Origin: Bacteroidales bacterium
GTDB lineage: Bacteria > Bacteroidota > Bacteroidia > Bacteroidales > UBA932
Assembly: GCA_017471045.1 (NCBI GenBank)
Contig: JAFUWZ010000019.1
Coordinates: 1 to 32,209, forward strand
DNA: 32,209 bases
Direction: 5' to 3'
The position numbers and the translations under genes are program-made. Below are positions 24,586-32,143 of the stretch, piece by piece (positions within the stretch are counted from its first letter, which is position 1; each line of letters starts with the position of its first letter). The notes beneath the pieces were generated by a model. It had not been told where the DNA came from. It saw only the letters and a program-made list of their open reading frames with translations, and did not search any database.

Positions 24586-25917
24586 CTACAAGACAACCTG
24601 TCCGGCATCGTCCCAATCATCATCCCAGCCGGGCGTAGAAGGAGCGAGAAATGTGATCCGAGGGCTGTCTGCGACAGCGACGCAACCGGATACTGTATAG
24701 GAAGCCTGGAATACCGCATAACCGGCGGCTGTAGCGCTCACCCACCCTTCCGAATCGATGGAAAGAGCGGCAGATCCTCCACTCTGTTTTTCCCAGAAAG
24801 CCGAAGTGCTTACATCCGTTTCGGCTCCTCCGGTCGGGACGAGCGTAGCCGTAAGCCGGACCTTCTCCCCGACATAGGCCGTTGTCCGATCCGCATTCAC
24901 CCGCAGATGGAACATAGTTCCCTCCCGCTTCCAATCCGAATCCTGCGTCCGGTCTGCGTGATAAAACAGCGACCACACATAACGATACCCCCGTTCGAGG
25001 TTGAAATCAGATGTCGAATTTGCACCCAGATAGCTCCGGTACGTGATATCCCCGGCCCGTTCGCCGCGGCCGGTATGCACGGAGACTTCAACATAGGTAA
25101 GTTTCGCCGCCGCAGCGGCTACCTCATGATTCCGGTCCGGGCTCTTGTCACGGGAATCCGTAATGCCTTCGACCGTCCCTTGCCGGTTCTCCGGTACATA
25201 GAATGTCGCACGCAGGGTTGACTCCGAACCGGATGTCGCAACATGTATCTCCTGAAAGGGGAGGATGTCTGAAGCACTCCGTACGGCCGAGACTCCGAAT
25301 GGAACGAGCGTAGCATTCATGTTCCAAACTTTAGCGGAGTGGATGACGGCGCCCGGCCAATCACATTGGAAAGATGTCTCCACCTTGGCAAGGAGACGTT
25401 GAACAGGTACGATTTGTACTCCGGCCGAACCGGTCCCCACTGTCAGCACTTCAAGTTTCCCCGCCATGGGTATGCCGCGATGGTCCACCGACTCGTCTGT
25501 CCCGGAATAAGCCGGGATCCGATAAGTGAGCGTATCCAAGGCGTCCTCCGACGAGGGAAGGCGGGAACGTTGGTCACCCATATTCACGAGCGCGTATATA
25601 TTGTATCGATACCCTTTTTCAAGGGAAAGCGGCATCGATGAAAAGCCGGAAGAATAGTATTGCGAAGCATATAGACGTCCCTCCAGATAGGCGGCCAGCG
25701 TGACGCTGGTTTTCTTTGTTTCGATCTCCGGATCGGTCAGCACCGATCGTGTCAGCGGCCTGTCTGTTTGAGGGACGGCAAGAGAAAAGGAGAGGGGGGG
25801 ATCTTTTTCCGACCGGGCACAAACCGGGGTTCGTTCCTCCTGACAGCCCGGGGAGAAAAAGAACAGCAAAAGCAGAAGAAATGCGTTTCGAAAGAAAAGA
25901 TAATAAGATTTCCTCAT
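24586..25917 (-). CDS. Fimbrial-type lipoprotein with C-terminal Ig-like (Big-type) domain
   Basis: A 443-residue lipoprotein with a very hydrophobic signal segment (10-21) and a Cys at 25 (SPGC, an imperfect lipobox). A TR-S step at 56-58 precedes the strand VTLAAYLEG. The middle shows the same blocks as the neighbouring 798-residue protein: YNIYALVNMGD, PMAGKL, VQRLLAKVETSF, ATFYVPENRQG, YRSYLG, FNLERGYRYVWSL. The last 100 residues (FHLRVNADRTTAYVGEKVRLTA... then a WVSATAAGYAVFQASYT strand) look like a bacterial Ig-like Big2 domain. Proteins with this plan are subunits or tip components of type V pili. It lies fifth from the last fimbrillin in the run with gaps of about 35 bases on each side. 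Confidence 0.62.
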   Translation of the reverse strand: MRKSYYLFFRNAFLLLLLFFFSPGCQEERTPVCARSEKDPPLSFSLAVPQTDRPLTRSVLTDPEIETKKTSVTLAAYLEGRLYASQYYSSGFSSMPLSLEKGYRYNIYALVNMGDQRSRLPSSEDALDTLTYRIPAYSGTDESVDHRGIPMAGKLEVLTVGTGSAGVQIVPVQRLLAKVETSFQCDWPGAVIHSAKVWNMNATLVPFGVSAVRSASDILPFQEIHVATSGSESTLRATFYVPENRQGTVEGITDSRDKSPDRNHEVAAAAAKLTYVEVSVHTGRGERAGDITYRSYLGANSTSDFNLERGYRYVWSLFYHADRTQDSDWKREGTMFHLRVNADRTTAYVGEKVRLTATLVPTGGAETDVSTSAFWEKQSGGSAALSIDSEGWVSATAAGYAVFQASYTVSGCVAVADSPRITFLAPSTPGWDDDWDDAGQVVL

Positions 25918-25952
25918 TTTCTATTTCCTGATGAGAGTTGATATCCCAATTG

Positions 25953-27029
25953 TCATGAAGCTTCAGACACAATCCAGGGGCCTTCCCAATCCGGATCGGA
26001 CGAAGAAAAGGACAAGGTCAGGGAGCCGGAGACTTCCTGCTCAGGATCTTCCGACCCCGGCTGGGTGATGATGGCTTCTTCTATCGTATAAGAATGATTG
26101 CGTTGCAGGCCAGGCAGGCTGATGACATAGTAACAAGACTTTGCACCGATGGACGCCAGGATGACCAGTCTAGTACAACGCTTTGACCAGACGCCGCTCC
26201 GATTGTCCATGACGGCAGGGATGACATTCGGCGTAACGTAGAAGCAGTGAGCGACGGCATGCGAAGCGCCTTGCGGGACGATGATATCGATCCCCCGCTC
26301 CCCCAACAATTCATCCGGGCAAGCTGGTGACTGGCAGGATCCAGCCGCATGCCAATCCATCGCATTGTACCACTGGAAACACTTGTCGGATAATTGTGAG
26401 GCCCCATAATCAAAACCAAAAGCCGTGCGTGCGTACACGTTGTCCATCCAAATTCCCCTCAGAGTGAAGGTCTGGGCTGCGAGTGCCGGATTCGTCAGGC
26501 CGACCGTGATCTTTTTGAGGCTGACTTTGGCAACAAGCCGCTCCACGGGAATGGTTTCCGTCTCCGCACCCGCCCGCAGCGTAATATCAGCTGCCCCGAA
26601 CATTTCCAAAGACGCCGGTGAATTGTCGGCGAGTTGAGCCACCGTTCCCTTCAAGTCATCTTCTGTCAAGATGGTATCCGGGTTGACGGCATCCGATCCC
26701 GACAATGGATAATTTACAAGGGCGTAGGCCCTGTAATCCGATGTTGGCAATGTCTTTCGGATCGGCGCCGGAGACGCAGCGGCTCCCGAAGCGACAAGCG
26801 CCCCGTCCCTCGTCTCAAAAACGAAAAGAGCCCAATGATTCACTTTGGCTTCGTCCGATGCCGAAATGCCCGTCACACGGGTTCCCTCGCCATAGATCCG
26901 GAACTCGGCTTCGCAATACCCCTCCTGCTGAGGGAGATCGCCGCCAAGCTGCCCGTTGGCGCAGGAGGCAGCAAGAAAAACGGCCGCAAGGCACATTATG
27001 GCCCATTCAGGAAAGAATCGTTCCATCAT
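25953..27029 (-). CDS. Fimbrillin-like lipoprotein, second subunit
   Basis: A 358-residue FimA/Mfa1-like protein. The signal peptide ends in AASC (C23). TR at 50-51 is followed by a Ser/Lys linker and the strand NHWALFVFE (64-72). The fimbrillin blocks are visible: YRAYALVNYP, LEMFGAADITL, IPVERLVAKVSLKKI, FYVTPN, TRLVILASIG, YYVISLPGLQRNHSYTI. It is rich in Cys (about eight in the mature chain), which is unusual for pilins. Type V pilins are exported as lipoproteins, then cut at Arg so that a donor strand is freed for polymerisation. Two adjacent ATG codons (27029 and 27026) could each be the start. Confidence 0.78.
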   Translation of the reverse strand: MMERFFPEWAIMCLAAVFLAASCANGQLGGDLPQQEGYCEAEFRIYGEGTRVTGISASDEAKVNHWALFVFETRDGALVASGAAASPAPIRKTLPTSDYRAYALVNYPLSGSDAVNPDTILTEDDLKGTVAQLADNSPASLEMFGAADITLRAGAETETIPVERLVAKVSLKKITVGLTNPALAAQTFTLRGIWMDNVYARTAFGFDYGASQLSDKCFQWYNAMDWHAAGSCQSPACPDELLGERGIDIIVPQGASHAVAHCFYVTPNVIPAVMDNRSGVWSKRCTRLVILASIGAKSCYYVISLPGLQRNHSYTIEEAIITQPGSEDPEQEVSGSLTLSFSSSDPDWEGPWIVSEAS

Positions 27030-27044
27030 ATCAGAATCTGTATA

Positions 27045-27845
27045 TTACAAGACATAAGAAAAATCGATCTGCTGTGTCCAATCCCCGACCATGATTTGCA
27101 GGGATGCCGTAACGAAATCGATCCGGATGCTCACATCGGCAAGAGAACGGGCCGACCAGTCGTAACCGACTTCAGTCAGGTATTTTCCCAAAGGGATGGC
27201 ATTGTCCAACTGTCCCTCGTCGTTAAAGAAAAGAATCATCACGTCATCCGTTCCCTGCCGGGGCAGACGGAAACGGCACAGGCCATCTTCCCCGCATGAG
27301 ATAGGGACACGGAAGCGTCCCTCCAACGGCAGACAGGTGAGGATGTCCAGGCCAGAGTAACCGGCAGTGACTTCCATGTGGTAATCAAACGACTCGAGGC
27401 CGGCGATCTCCACATGGGTGAACTGCTTGTTCATTTCCAGCCCGGTTCTGGCTGTTTCGCCGTAGCACGCGACCGTCTTGGCCGAAACAAACAACTTGTC
27501 TGACTCCACGCCCTCCGGGAAACGGATCTCGTGACGGGACAGGATGCCCTTCGACAAGCCCAATACCCCGGATACACCGATCTCCCCCTTCGGGACCAAG
27601 AAATCATATTCCGGAAGGGCTTCTTCATAACGGCATCGCATGCTGCCGAATTCACGGTCTCCAGTGAAAATCATCAAGGTAAGACCGCAGTCCCACCAGG
27701 ATGGAGGTGTGATCCCGGCATCCAGAACCTCTGACAGATCTACCGTCAACTGGCACGGACAGCTGCTCCTGTCCTCCTTGATCGAACAGGAGGACAAGAT
27801 AAGCAGCGCCGACAGCAGAAAGAAACGGATCCGGATAGTTGACAT
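27045..27845 (-). CDS. FimB/Mfa2-type pilus anchor lipoprotein
   Basis: A 266-residue lipoprotein. The ATG at 27845 starts the signal peptide, which ends in the lipobox LSSC (C20); the in-frame extension upstream overlaps the previous gene and is basic. The Cys-rich start of the mature chain (SIKEDRSSCPCQLTVDL) is the typical Mfa2/FimB entry. It lacks the TR cleavage step of the subunits, as expected for an anchor that keeps its lipid. Later blocks are FLVPKGEIGVSGVLG, LFVSAKTVACYGE and VHIEIAG-like strands. It would fix the pilus in the outer membrane and limit its length. It sits 4 bases after the fimbrillin stop. Confidence 0.8.
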   Translation of the reverse strand: MSTIRIRFFLLSALLILSSCSIKEDRSSCPCQLTVDLSEVLDAGITPPSWWDCGLTLMIFTGDREFGSMRCRYEEALPEYDFLVPKGEIGVSGVLGLSKGILSRHEIRFPEGVESDKLFVSAKTVACYGETARTGLEMNKQFTHVEIAGLESFDYHMEVTAGYSGLDILTCLPLEGRFRVPISCGEDGLCRFRLPRQGTDDVMILFFNDEGQLDNAIPLGKYLTEVGYDWSARSLADVSIRIDFVTASLQIMVGDWTQQIDFSYVL

Positions 27846-27849
27846 GGCA

Positions 27850-28878
27850 TCAATACGTGACCGTTTTGGTAAAACCGCTGGTCCAGTCCTTGACCGTGAC
27901 CGTGAAAGAAACCGTCCCATTGTCCAACAAATCATCGGGATGATCGACTCCGGGGCCCGTGATTGTCAGTTTCGTCACGGTATACGAAGTGTTCAGATCC
28001 AAGACATTTCCTGTCCCGACAATATCGATGGGATAGTAATAAACCCGTTCTCCCAGTTTCGTTTCCACGACCAGACGCGTGCGTCTTGGAGACCAATTGC
28101 CCCGGTGCGCATCCGCCGTCGTCGGATTGGCGTAGCAATAGAAGTAATGCTTTTTCGTATAAGGCGTAACCCGGCCTCCGGCTGTCTGGATGGTAACCGG
28201 ACTCGAAAACTTGTCAGCGATCAAGCTGTTGCACTCCCCGGAAACATACTCCATCTGGTTATACCAGGTACCGGACGCCGCAATCTGGGAATAGGGACAA
28301 CTGCCGTTGACATTGATCAGATAGATACCGGTCACATCAAACTTCTGATTTTTATAAGCCGCTGCCTTGAAATCCGTTACGATCTCGTCAATTTCCACCT
28401 TGGAGGCGAAACGACGGACCTCCACCGTCACGGTTGACCCACTGGTAAAGGTTTGGTCACTCAAGGACCCGATCATCTGCAGCCCGGCTGCCGAGTTATC
28501 CTTGAGGTACGACATCTTGGACGTCAGGATCGAAGGAGTGCTGCACGAAGAAAGATCTTCGGTGACATTGGTGACGGCAAACACCTTATGCCCACCGATA
28601 CCAAGGGGGACCGTGGCAGACAGGGTGCCGGAATTGGCCTCCCCATAAGACACCAGATTATCGGCAGAATTAAAGACAAGGATCTGCAGATGATTCACGG
28701 CTGATTCTTCGGCCGGAGAAGTCGACCGGGTAACAGGTCCGGATCCGGCAAGGGAAAAGGAGATTTCTCCCCATTGAAGGGTCGGATGGGCGCCGGTGCC
28801 AAGATTCTTGAATTCAACCAAATCGCATGATGCGAAGAACAGGCTCATGAGAAGAGCCGGAAACAGAAGTTTTTTCAT
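27850..28878 (-). CDS. Fimbrillin-like lipoprotein, first (probably major) subunit
   Basis: A 342-residue FimA/Mfa1-like pilin precursor. The signal peptide ends in the lipobox FASC (C18), followed by a 30-residue spacer and the TR-S step (T50-R51-S52). Strand NHLQILVFN at 63-71 and HKVFAVTNV are the hallmark of the family. Later blocks are LQMIGSLSDQTFT, VEVRRFASKVEIDEI, GIYLINVNGSCPYSQIA, YFYCYANPTT, TRLVVETKLGERVYYYPIDI and NTSYTVTKLTITGPG. It is the first subunit gene of the run and is followed at once by the anchor gene, matching mfa1-mfa2 or fimA-fimB order. Expression is likely from a promoter upstream of ssb. Confidence 0.82.
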   Translation of the reverse strand: MKKLLFPALLMSLFFASCDLVEFKNLGTGAHPTLQWGEISFSLAGSGPVTRSTSPAEESAVNHLQILVFNSADNLVSYGEANSGTLSATVPLGIGGHKVFAVTNVTEDLSSCSTPSILTSKMSYLKDNSAAGLQMIGSLSDQTFTSGSTVTVEVRRFASKVEIDEIVTDFKAAAYKNQKFDVTGIYLINVNGSCPYSQIAASGTWYNQMEYVSGECNSLIADKFSSPVTIQTAGGRVTPYTKKHYFYCYANPTTADAHRGNWSPRRTRLVVETKLGERVYYYPIDIVGTGNVLDLNTSYTVTKLTITGPGVDHPDDLLDNGTVSFTVTVKDWTSGFTKTVTY

Positions 28879-28890
28879 TGTTTTTTGTTT

Positions 28891-30840
28891 TTATTGAATG
28901 GATTGTAAGGAATAGGCTTGAACCAAGGCGGATATCTCGGGATCCAGATTGCCGCGATGGACGAAGGAAGGATCTGCCTCGCAAGAGCGCTGATAAAAGT
29001 CGAAGGCTTCCCGGCCATGTCCCATCCGCGAATGAATGACAGCCAGCAGATAGTTGACCTGCGGAGTGGCATCCAGCCCCTGCAAGATTTCCAATGCACT
29101 CGCATTATAATCCAGGGAGCAATACGCAACTGCCGTATTGTAATCATGGTATGGGCGCAAGATGGAGACGGCGGTTTTGTAATCCCGGTCATGGATAGCT
29201 TGGAGGCCTCGCATATAGACCGTATCCAATGCCGTCGTATGCACGGTGTCCTTCTCCATGCCCCGCCGATGCAAGTAAAAATCAAATTTCACGGTACGCA
29301 AACGAGGATAGAGCGTCTGGCGGATATAGAGATACGAGGGATGGGACAGCATCCGGTGTTCCCGCAAGTCCGGATCCGGAATGGAAGATAATTCAAAGTA
29401 CTGACGCTTGTCTGACTCTGACAACTGATCATCATTTTTTACCAAGGCATCCAGCATCTGCCAATTTTCGGGATTATTCCTGGAGATGAACTGGATCTCG
29501 GGCGCCGTCGGAGCCAGGACAGGATTGTCTCCTCCGTCAGCGCCCAGCAGATAGTGTCGCACCGGATACAAGGTGTCGTAAACGGAACGCAGATAAGTCC
29601 GGAAGAAAGACGCGACAGAGGCAGAACGTCGGGACGTTAACTGAGCGTTGGAGGCATAACTGCCTTCCGGAGAGGCCGATGCAGTAACCACGATGGAATC
29701 AAGGTCGAAATCCTTATTCCGGGCCAGGGAAGCCAGGTTCTCTTCAATCCGTCCAATCTCCTCAGCATTGTCACCCAACGACCTGTCCACAACCGAATGT
29801 CCGACAGCGAATGCGATATAGCACGCAGTATTGGCTTCGATACTGCGTTCGATGATGTTGGTGACATAATGGTCTGAAGCATCAGCCAAGGTTGAAAGAG
29901 AGGAAATATAATAGGTCAGCGGCGGGACCGGCGGAACCTGATAGATCAGGCGGTCTTGCTCGAAGATCGTTCCGGACAAGGCAATTTCCGCTTTTCTCAA
30001 AGTGGGCTGGACAGACAGGGTCTGTACGTAGTCATATATAAAGTCCCCGCTGGACGATCGCATGACCGTATCGAGCCTTAATCCGTCCCGGACAATGGGC
30101 ACCTTGATGTATTTCTGGTATTTCTTGCCTAACATCGACTTTTTCCGGTCATTACGCCAGAGCCGGAAACGATCCGTATAATGATCCAATGCATCCAGCT
30201 CCGTCACACCGAAGTGCGAGTAGAACTGCTCGTCACTGACAAAAGTGGAATCGGTCTTGAAGGCGTAAACCTGAGGCAAGTTCCGTTTGAGGAAGATTTC
30301 CAGCTGTCCGATACGGATCAGCAAGGAATCATTGGTTATGATGGAATTGAGGAATTTCTCATATTGCTGATAGCCGCGAAGTTGCGCACGACGGTAATCC
30401 ACACCAGTAATGATGACCGGGTCCAATGCGAGCGTATCTCCCAGCACATACAGATCAGGAAAGAATCTCAATTGCCACTTGGTGTCGCGCATCTCGGCCG
30501 GAACGGTAATCCGAAAACGGAGATCAACCTTTCCATGACGCTCGGCAACATTTCTGAATCTCGCCGTAACCATAGCCGCGCTGATGACATCTGTCGCAAC
30601 CATCTCACCATCCTCTTCCTTAACGGCTTTCATGATGATGACTTCATCATTCGGCAAATCCTCCGCCACAATCGTATCACTGACCGAAGGAGCCATCGGT
30701 TTGAAAGCCGGACGATCATCATATGGCAGGCCCAGCGTAACCCCGGGACTATTCCGTCTAATCGACTCCAGTTTCCCAGATACGCTGCATCCAGCCAAAA
30801 CGCAGGCTATGGCGAGCGAGATCATCTTGGCAGGTTTCAT
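28891..30840 (-). CDS. Lipoprotein with OmpA-like and TPR-like regions, pilus operon
   Basis: A 649-residue protein with a lipobox LAGC (C18). The N-terminal 180 residues contain a beta-rich part (VDLRFRITVPAEMRDTKWQL, FFPDLYVLGDTLALDPVIITG). Near 380-415 an OmpA-like stretch reads IVVTASASPEGSYASN then LTSRRSASVASFF, matching the peptidoglycan-binding helix and the N..L..RA signature only partly. From about 545 the sequence is helical with TPR-like pairs (GLQAIHDRDYKTAVSILRP, VNYLLAVIHSRMGHGREAFDFY). Similar mixed proteins (DUF3868/OmpA-like) occur in Bacteroidales pilus loci. Its role may be pilus assembly at the cell wall; this is inference. The start codon overlaps the ssb stop by ATGA. 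Confidence 0.6.
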   Translation of the reverse strand: MKPAKMISLAIACVLAGCSVSGKLESIRRNSPGVTLGLPYDDRPAFKPMAPSVSDTIVAEDLPNDEVIIMKAVKEEDGEMVATDVISAAMVTARFRNVAERHGKVDLRFRITVPAEMRDTKWQLRFFPDLYVLGDTLALDPVIITGVDYRRAQLRGYQQYEKFLNSIITNDSLLIRIGQLEIFLKRNLPQVYAFKTDSTFVSDEQFYSHFGVTELDALDHYTDRFRLWRNDRKKSMLGKKYQKYIKVPIVRDGLRLDTVMRSSSGDFIYDYVQTLSVQPTLRKAEIALSGTIFEQDRLIYQVPPVPPLTYYISSLSTLADASDHYVTNIIERSIEANTACYIAFAVGHSVVDRSLGDNAEEIGRIEENLASLARNKDFDLDSIVVTASASPEGSYASNAQLTSRRSASVASFFRTYLRSVYDTLYPVRHYLLGADGGDNPVLAPTAPEIQFISRNNPENWQMLDALVKNDDQLSESDKRQYFELSSIPDPDLREHRMLSHPSYLYIRQTLYPRLRTVKFDFYLHRRGMEKDTVHTTALDTVYMRGLQAIHDRDYKTAVSILRPYHDYNTAVAYCSLDYNASALEILQGLDATPQVNYLLAVIHSRMGHGREAFDFYQRSCEADPSFVHRGNLDPEISALVQAYSLQSIQ

Positions 30841-31190
30841 CCTACAAATTCATATTGGAAAGGGGTTGGATCTTCAATCAAGTTCAGCTGATAAGCCAGA
30901 ATGTCATACGAATATCGGTCAATCCCTTCGGCATCCGTATAACGCTGACCCCGAAGACGCCCGAACACGTAGACTTTACAACCCTTTTCTATCTTGACAA
31001 GGTCCGGACAACCTTTCCCCTCCCATCCTGTCACATTGTGCCAGGTCGTTTCAATGACCGGCTCTCCGTTCCGGTCTTTATACACATAATTGGTAGCGAC
31101 GCTCAGATGCGCCACCATCTTCCCGTTGACGGTCTGCTGCCGGACAAATCCGACAGTGCCGCGCAGTTCGATGCGATTCAGTTGTTCCAT
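30837..31190 (-). CDS. ssb: Single-stranded DNA-binding protein, short form, at the head of the pilus operon
   Basis: A 117-residue OB-fold SSB. The family blocks are in order: NRIELRGTVGFVRQQ, HLSVATNYVYKDRNGE, TTWHNVTGW, KIEKGCKVYVFGRLRGQRYTDAEGIDRYS, and a final strand YQLNLIED. Trp, Tyr and Phe residues at the usual DNA-stacking positions remain. After the fold only about 12 residues follow (PTPFQYEFVG), so the long flexible tail with the acidic DDxPF tip that recruits partner proteins is absent. The stop overlaps the start of the 649-residue lipoprotein gene by ATGA, so the two are coupled. It looks like an accessory, not the main replicative SSB. An ancestral link to mobile elements is possible. 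Confidence 0.88.
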   Translation of the reverse strand: MEQLNRIELRGTVGFVRQQTVNGKMVAHLSVATNYVYKDRNGEPVIETTWHNVTGWEGKGCPDLVKIEKGCKVYVFGRLRGQRYTDAEGIDRYSYDILAYQLNLIEDPTPFQYEFVG

Positions 31191-31530
31191 AATCTACATT
31201 TCAGGTTTTGTTAAACATAGACGGACCCGCGTCCGTCACCGGGAGCAAAGGAAAGGAGGATTGCGGAGAAAAAAGGAAATGCAAAAAAAGAAATGCAAGA
31301 TTTGTAAGAATCTTTGCACGAAGAAAAGAAAAAGCGCCCGGAAGTCTCGCAACGATGCCTATTCTTTTCAAAAGAATACCGGTTTATAATCCAGGAAAAA
31401 CCAACAGAAGCAGATGAAACAAGTATTTAATTATAAGAAACTTATATTTCTTCATCCGATTCTTTTCGAATCCTTGGGAGAACCCGGAAAAAAATCGATC
31501 TTTACCTTGAAACCAGTATGGAGAAAGTAT
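31191..31530. other. Intergenic region between ssb and the zinc-ribbon gene
   Basis: About 340 bases, divergent between a minus-strand and a plus-strand gene, so it should hold promoters for both. On the minus strand TATGTTTA (31212-31219) may be a -7 box; TTTG at 31246-31249 lies 26 bases away, beyond normal spacing. On the plus strand TATATTTC at 31443-31450 lies in an AT-rich stretch. A 6-bp inverted repeat lies at 31221-31236. The bases 31250-31350 are A- and G-rich with short frames that I do not accept as genes. Confidence 0.5.
31221..31236. repeat. Inverted repeat upstream of the ssb/pilus operon
   Basis: ACGGAC, 4 bases, GTCCGT: a perfect 6-bp dyad located next to the possible -7 box of the minus-strand operon. 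It could be an operator for a dimeric regulator; no regulator gene is adjacent. Confidence 0.4.
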
Positions 31531-31920
31531 ATGGAATATACATTGAAGTCCAAGAAAAGTGGCTGTTGTCTGGAGTGTGGACATTCGATCCAGTACGGAA
31601 GATCAGACAAGAAATTTTGCAGCGACTCGTGCAAGAACAGCTGGCACAACCGCCAAAGAAAAGAGTTCCTGAAAGTGCATTCCAAGGTTTTGCACGTCCT
31701 GGACAAGAACTATAGTATTTTGGAACATTGTCTCCTGAAAGGGAAGACCAGTTTAGATCTGGGCGACGCTGTCCAATGGGGATTCAATCCCGAGTACATC
31801 ACCGGACTGCGGCGCTACCGGATGAGAATGGAATGCCGCTGCTTCGACATCAAGTACCTCCGGTCGGACAACAAGATCTACCATATTGAGAAAGTTCCCT
31901 TCATCAGCGACAGCGAATAG
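31531..31920 (+). CDS. Small zinc-ribbon protein, conserved hypothetical
   Basis: A 129-residue cytoplasmic protein. The ATG at 31531 is chosen because the recognisable part, SKKSGCCLECGHSIQYGRS then DKKFCSDSCKNSWHNRQR, begins within ten residues. An in-frame ATG at 31414 would add 39 residues of AT-rich, unconserved sequence. The CxxC...CxxxC set with a following His (C12/C13, C16, C29/C33 region) is a short zinc ribbon resembling those of TRASH or DksA-like small proteins. The remainder is helical and ends in FDIKYLRSDNKIYHIEKVPF. Proteins of this appearance are common in Bacteroidales, with unknown function. It sits beside the rRNA operon terminator, transcribed toward it. Confidence 0.68.
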   Translation: MEYTLKSKKSGCCLECGHSIQYGRSDKKFCSDSCKNSWHNRQRKEFLKVHSKVLHVLDKNYSILEHCLLKGKTSLDLGDAVQWGFNPEYITGLRRYRMRMECRCFDIKYLRSDNKIYHIEKVPFISDSE

Positions 31921-31924
31921 GAAC

Positions 31925-31999
31925 GGCAGTTGCCGTTCTTCGAAAAAAAGGCCCTGGCGTCCAATCGGACGTCAGGGCCTTCGAAGAACGGCAGCTGCC
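31925..31999 (-). terminator. Long hairpin terminating the rRNA operon
   Basis: Read on the minus strand, a 15-bp stem (31948-31962 with 31967-31981, one G-U pair, 4-base loop) is followed by seven T residues, a strong terminator for the 5S transcript. Outer arms 31925-31944 and 31980-31999 also pair, with one mismatch in 20, and include the 3' end of the 5S gene. The plus strand shows a second small palindrome (31921-31938) that may stop the zinc-ribbon gene. Confidence 0.8.
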
Positions 32000-32098
32000 T
32001 ACTCTCCCACCTGGTCGGGCAGTACCATCGGCGATGGCGGGCTTAACTTCTCTGTTCGGAATGGGTAGAGGTGGTACCCCGCCGCTATAGCCACCGCA
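31990..32098 (-). rRNA. rrf: 5S ribosomal RNA
   Basis: On the minus strand the sequence contains the 5S core CCCATTCCGAACAGAGAAG followed by TTAAGCCCGCCATCGCCGATGG and GGTGGGAGAGTAGG near the 3' end. Helix I pairs GCGGTGGC at the 5' end with bases near 31991-31998. The boundaries are set by this helix and may be off by a few bases. Confidence 0.93.
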
Positions 32099-32143
32099 AT
32101 ATATGTCTTGAGAAAGATAACACCGGCAAATCAAACACGGCCG

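Noticed and set aside
31221-31236. Invertible promoter (phase-variation) element for the pilus operon
   Set aside because: An invertible switch needs two inverted copies of about 12-30 bases some 100 or more bases apart and usually a nearby recombinase. Only one 6-bp dyad is present.
31279-31389. A 36-codon Lys-rich frame with three Cys (CKICKNLC)
   Set aside because: It comes from an A/G-rich stretch, has no promoter at the right distance, and the Lys bias is what AAA/AAG-rich DNA gives by chance. It could be revisited if conserved.
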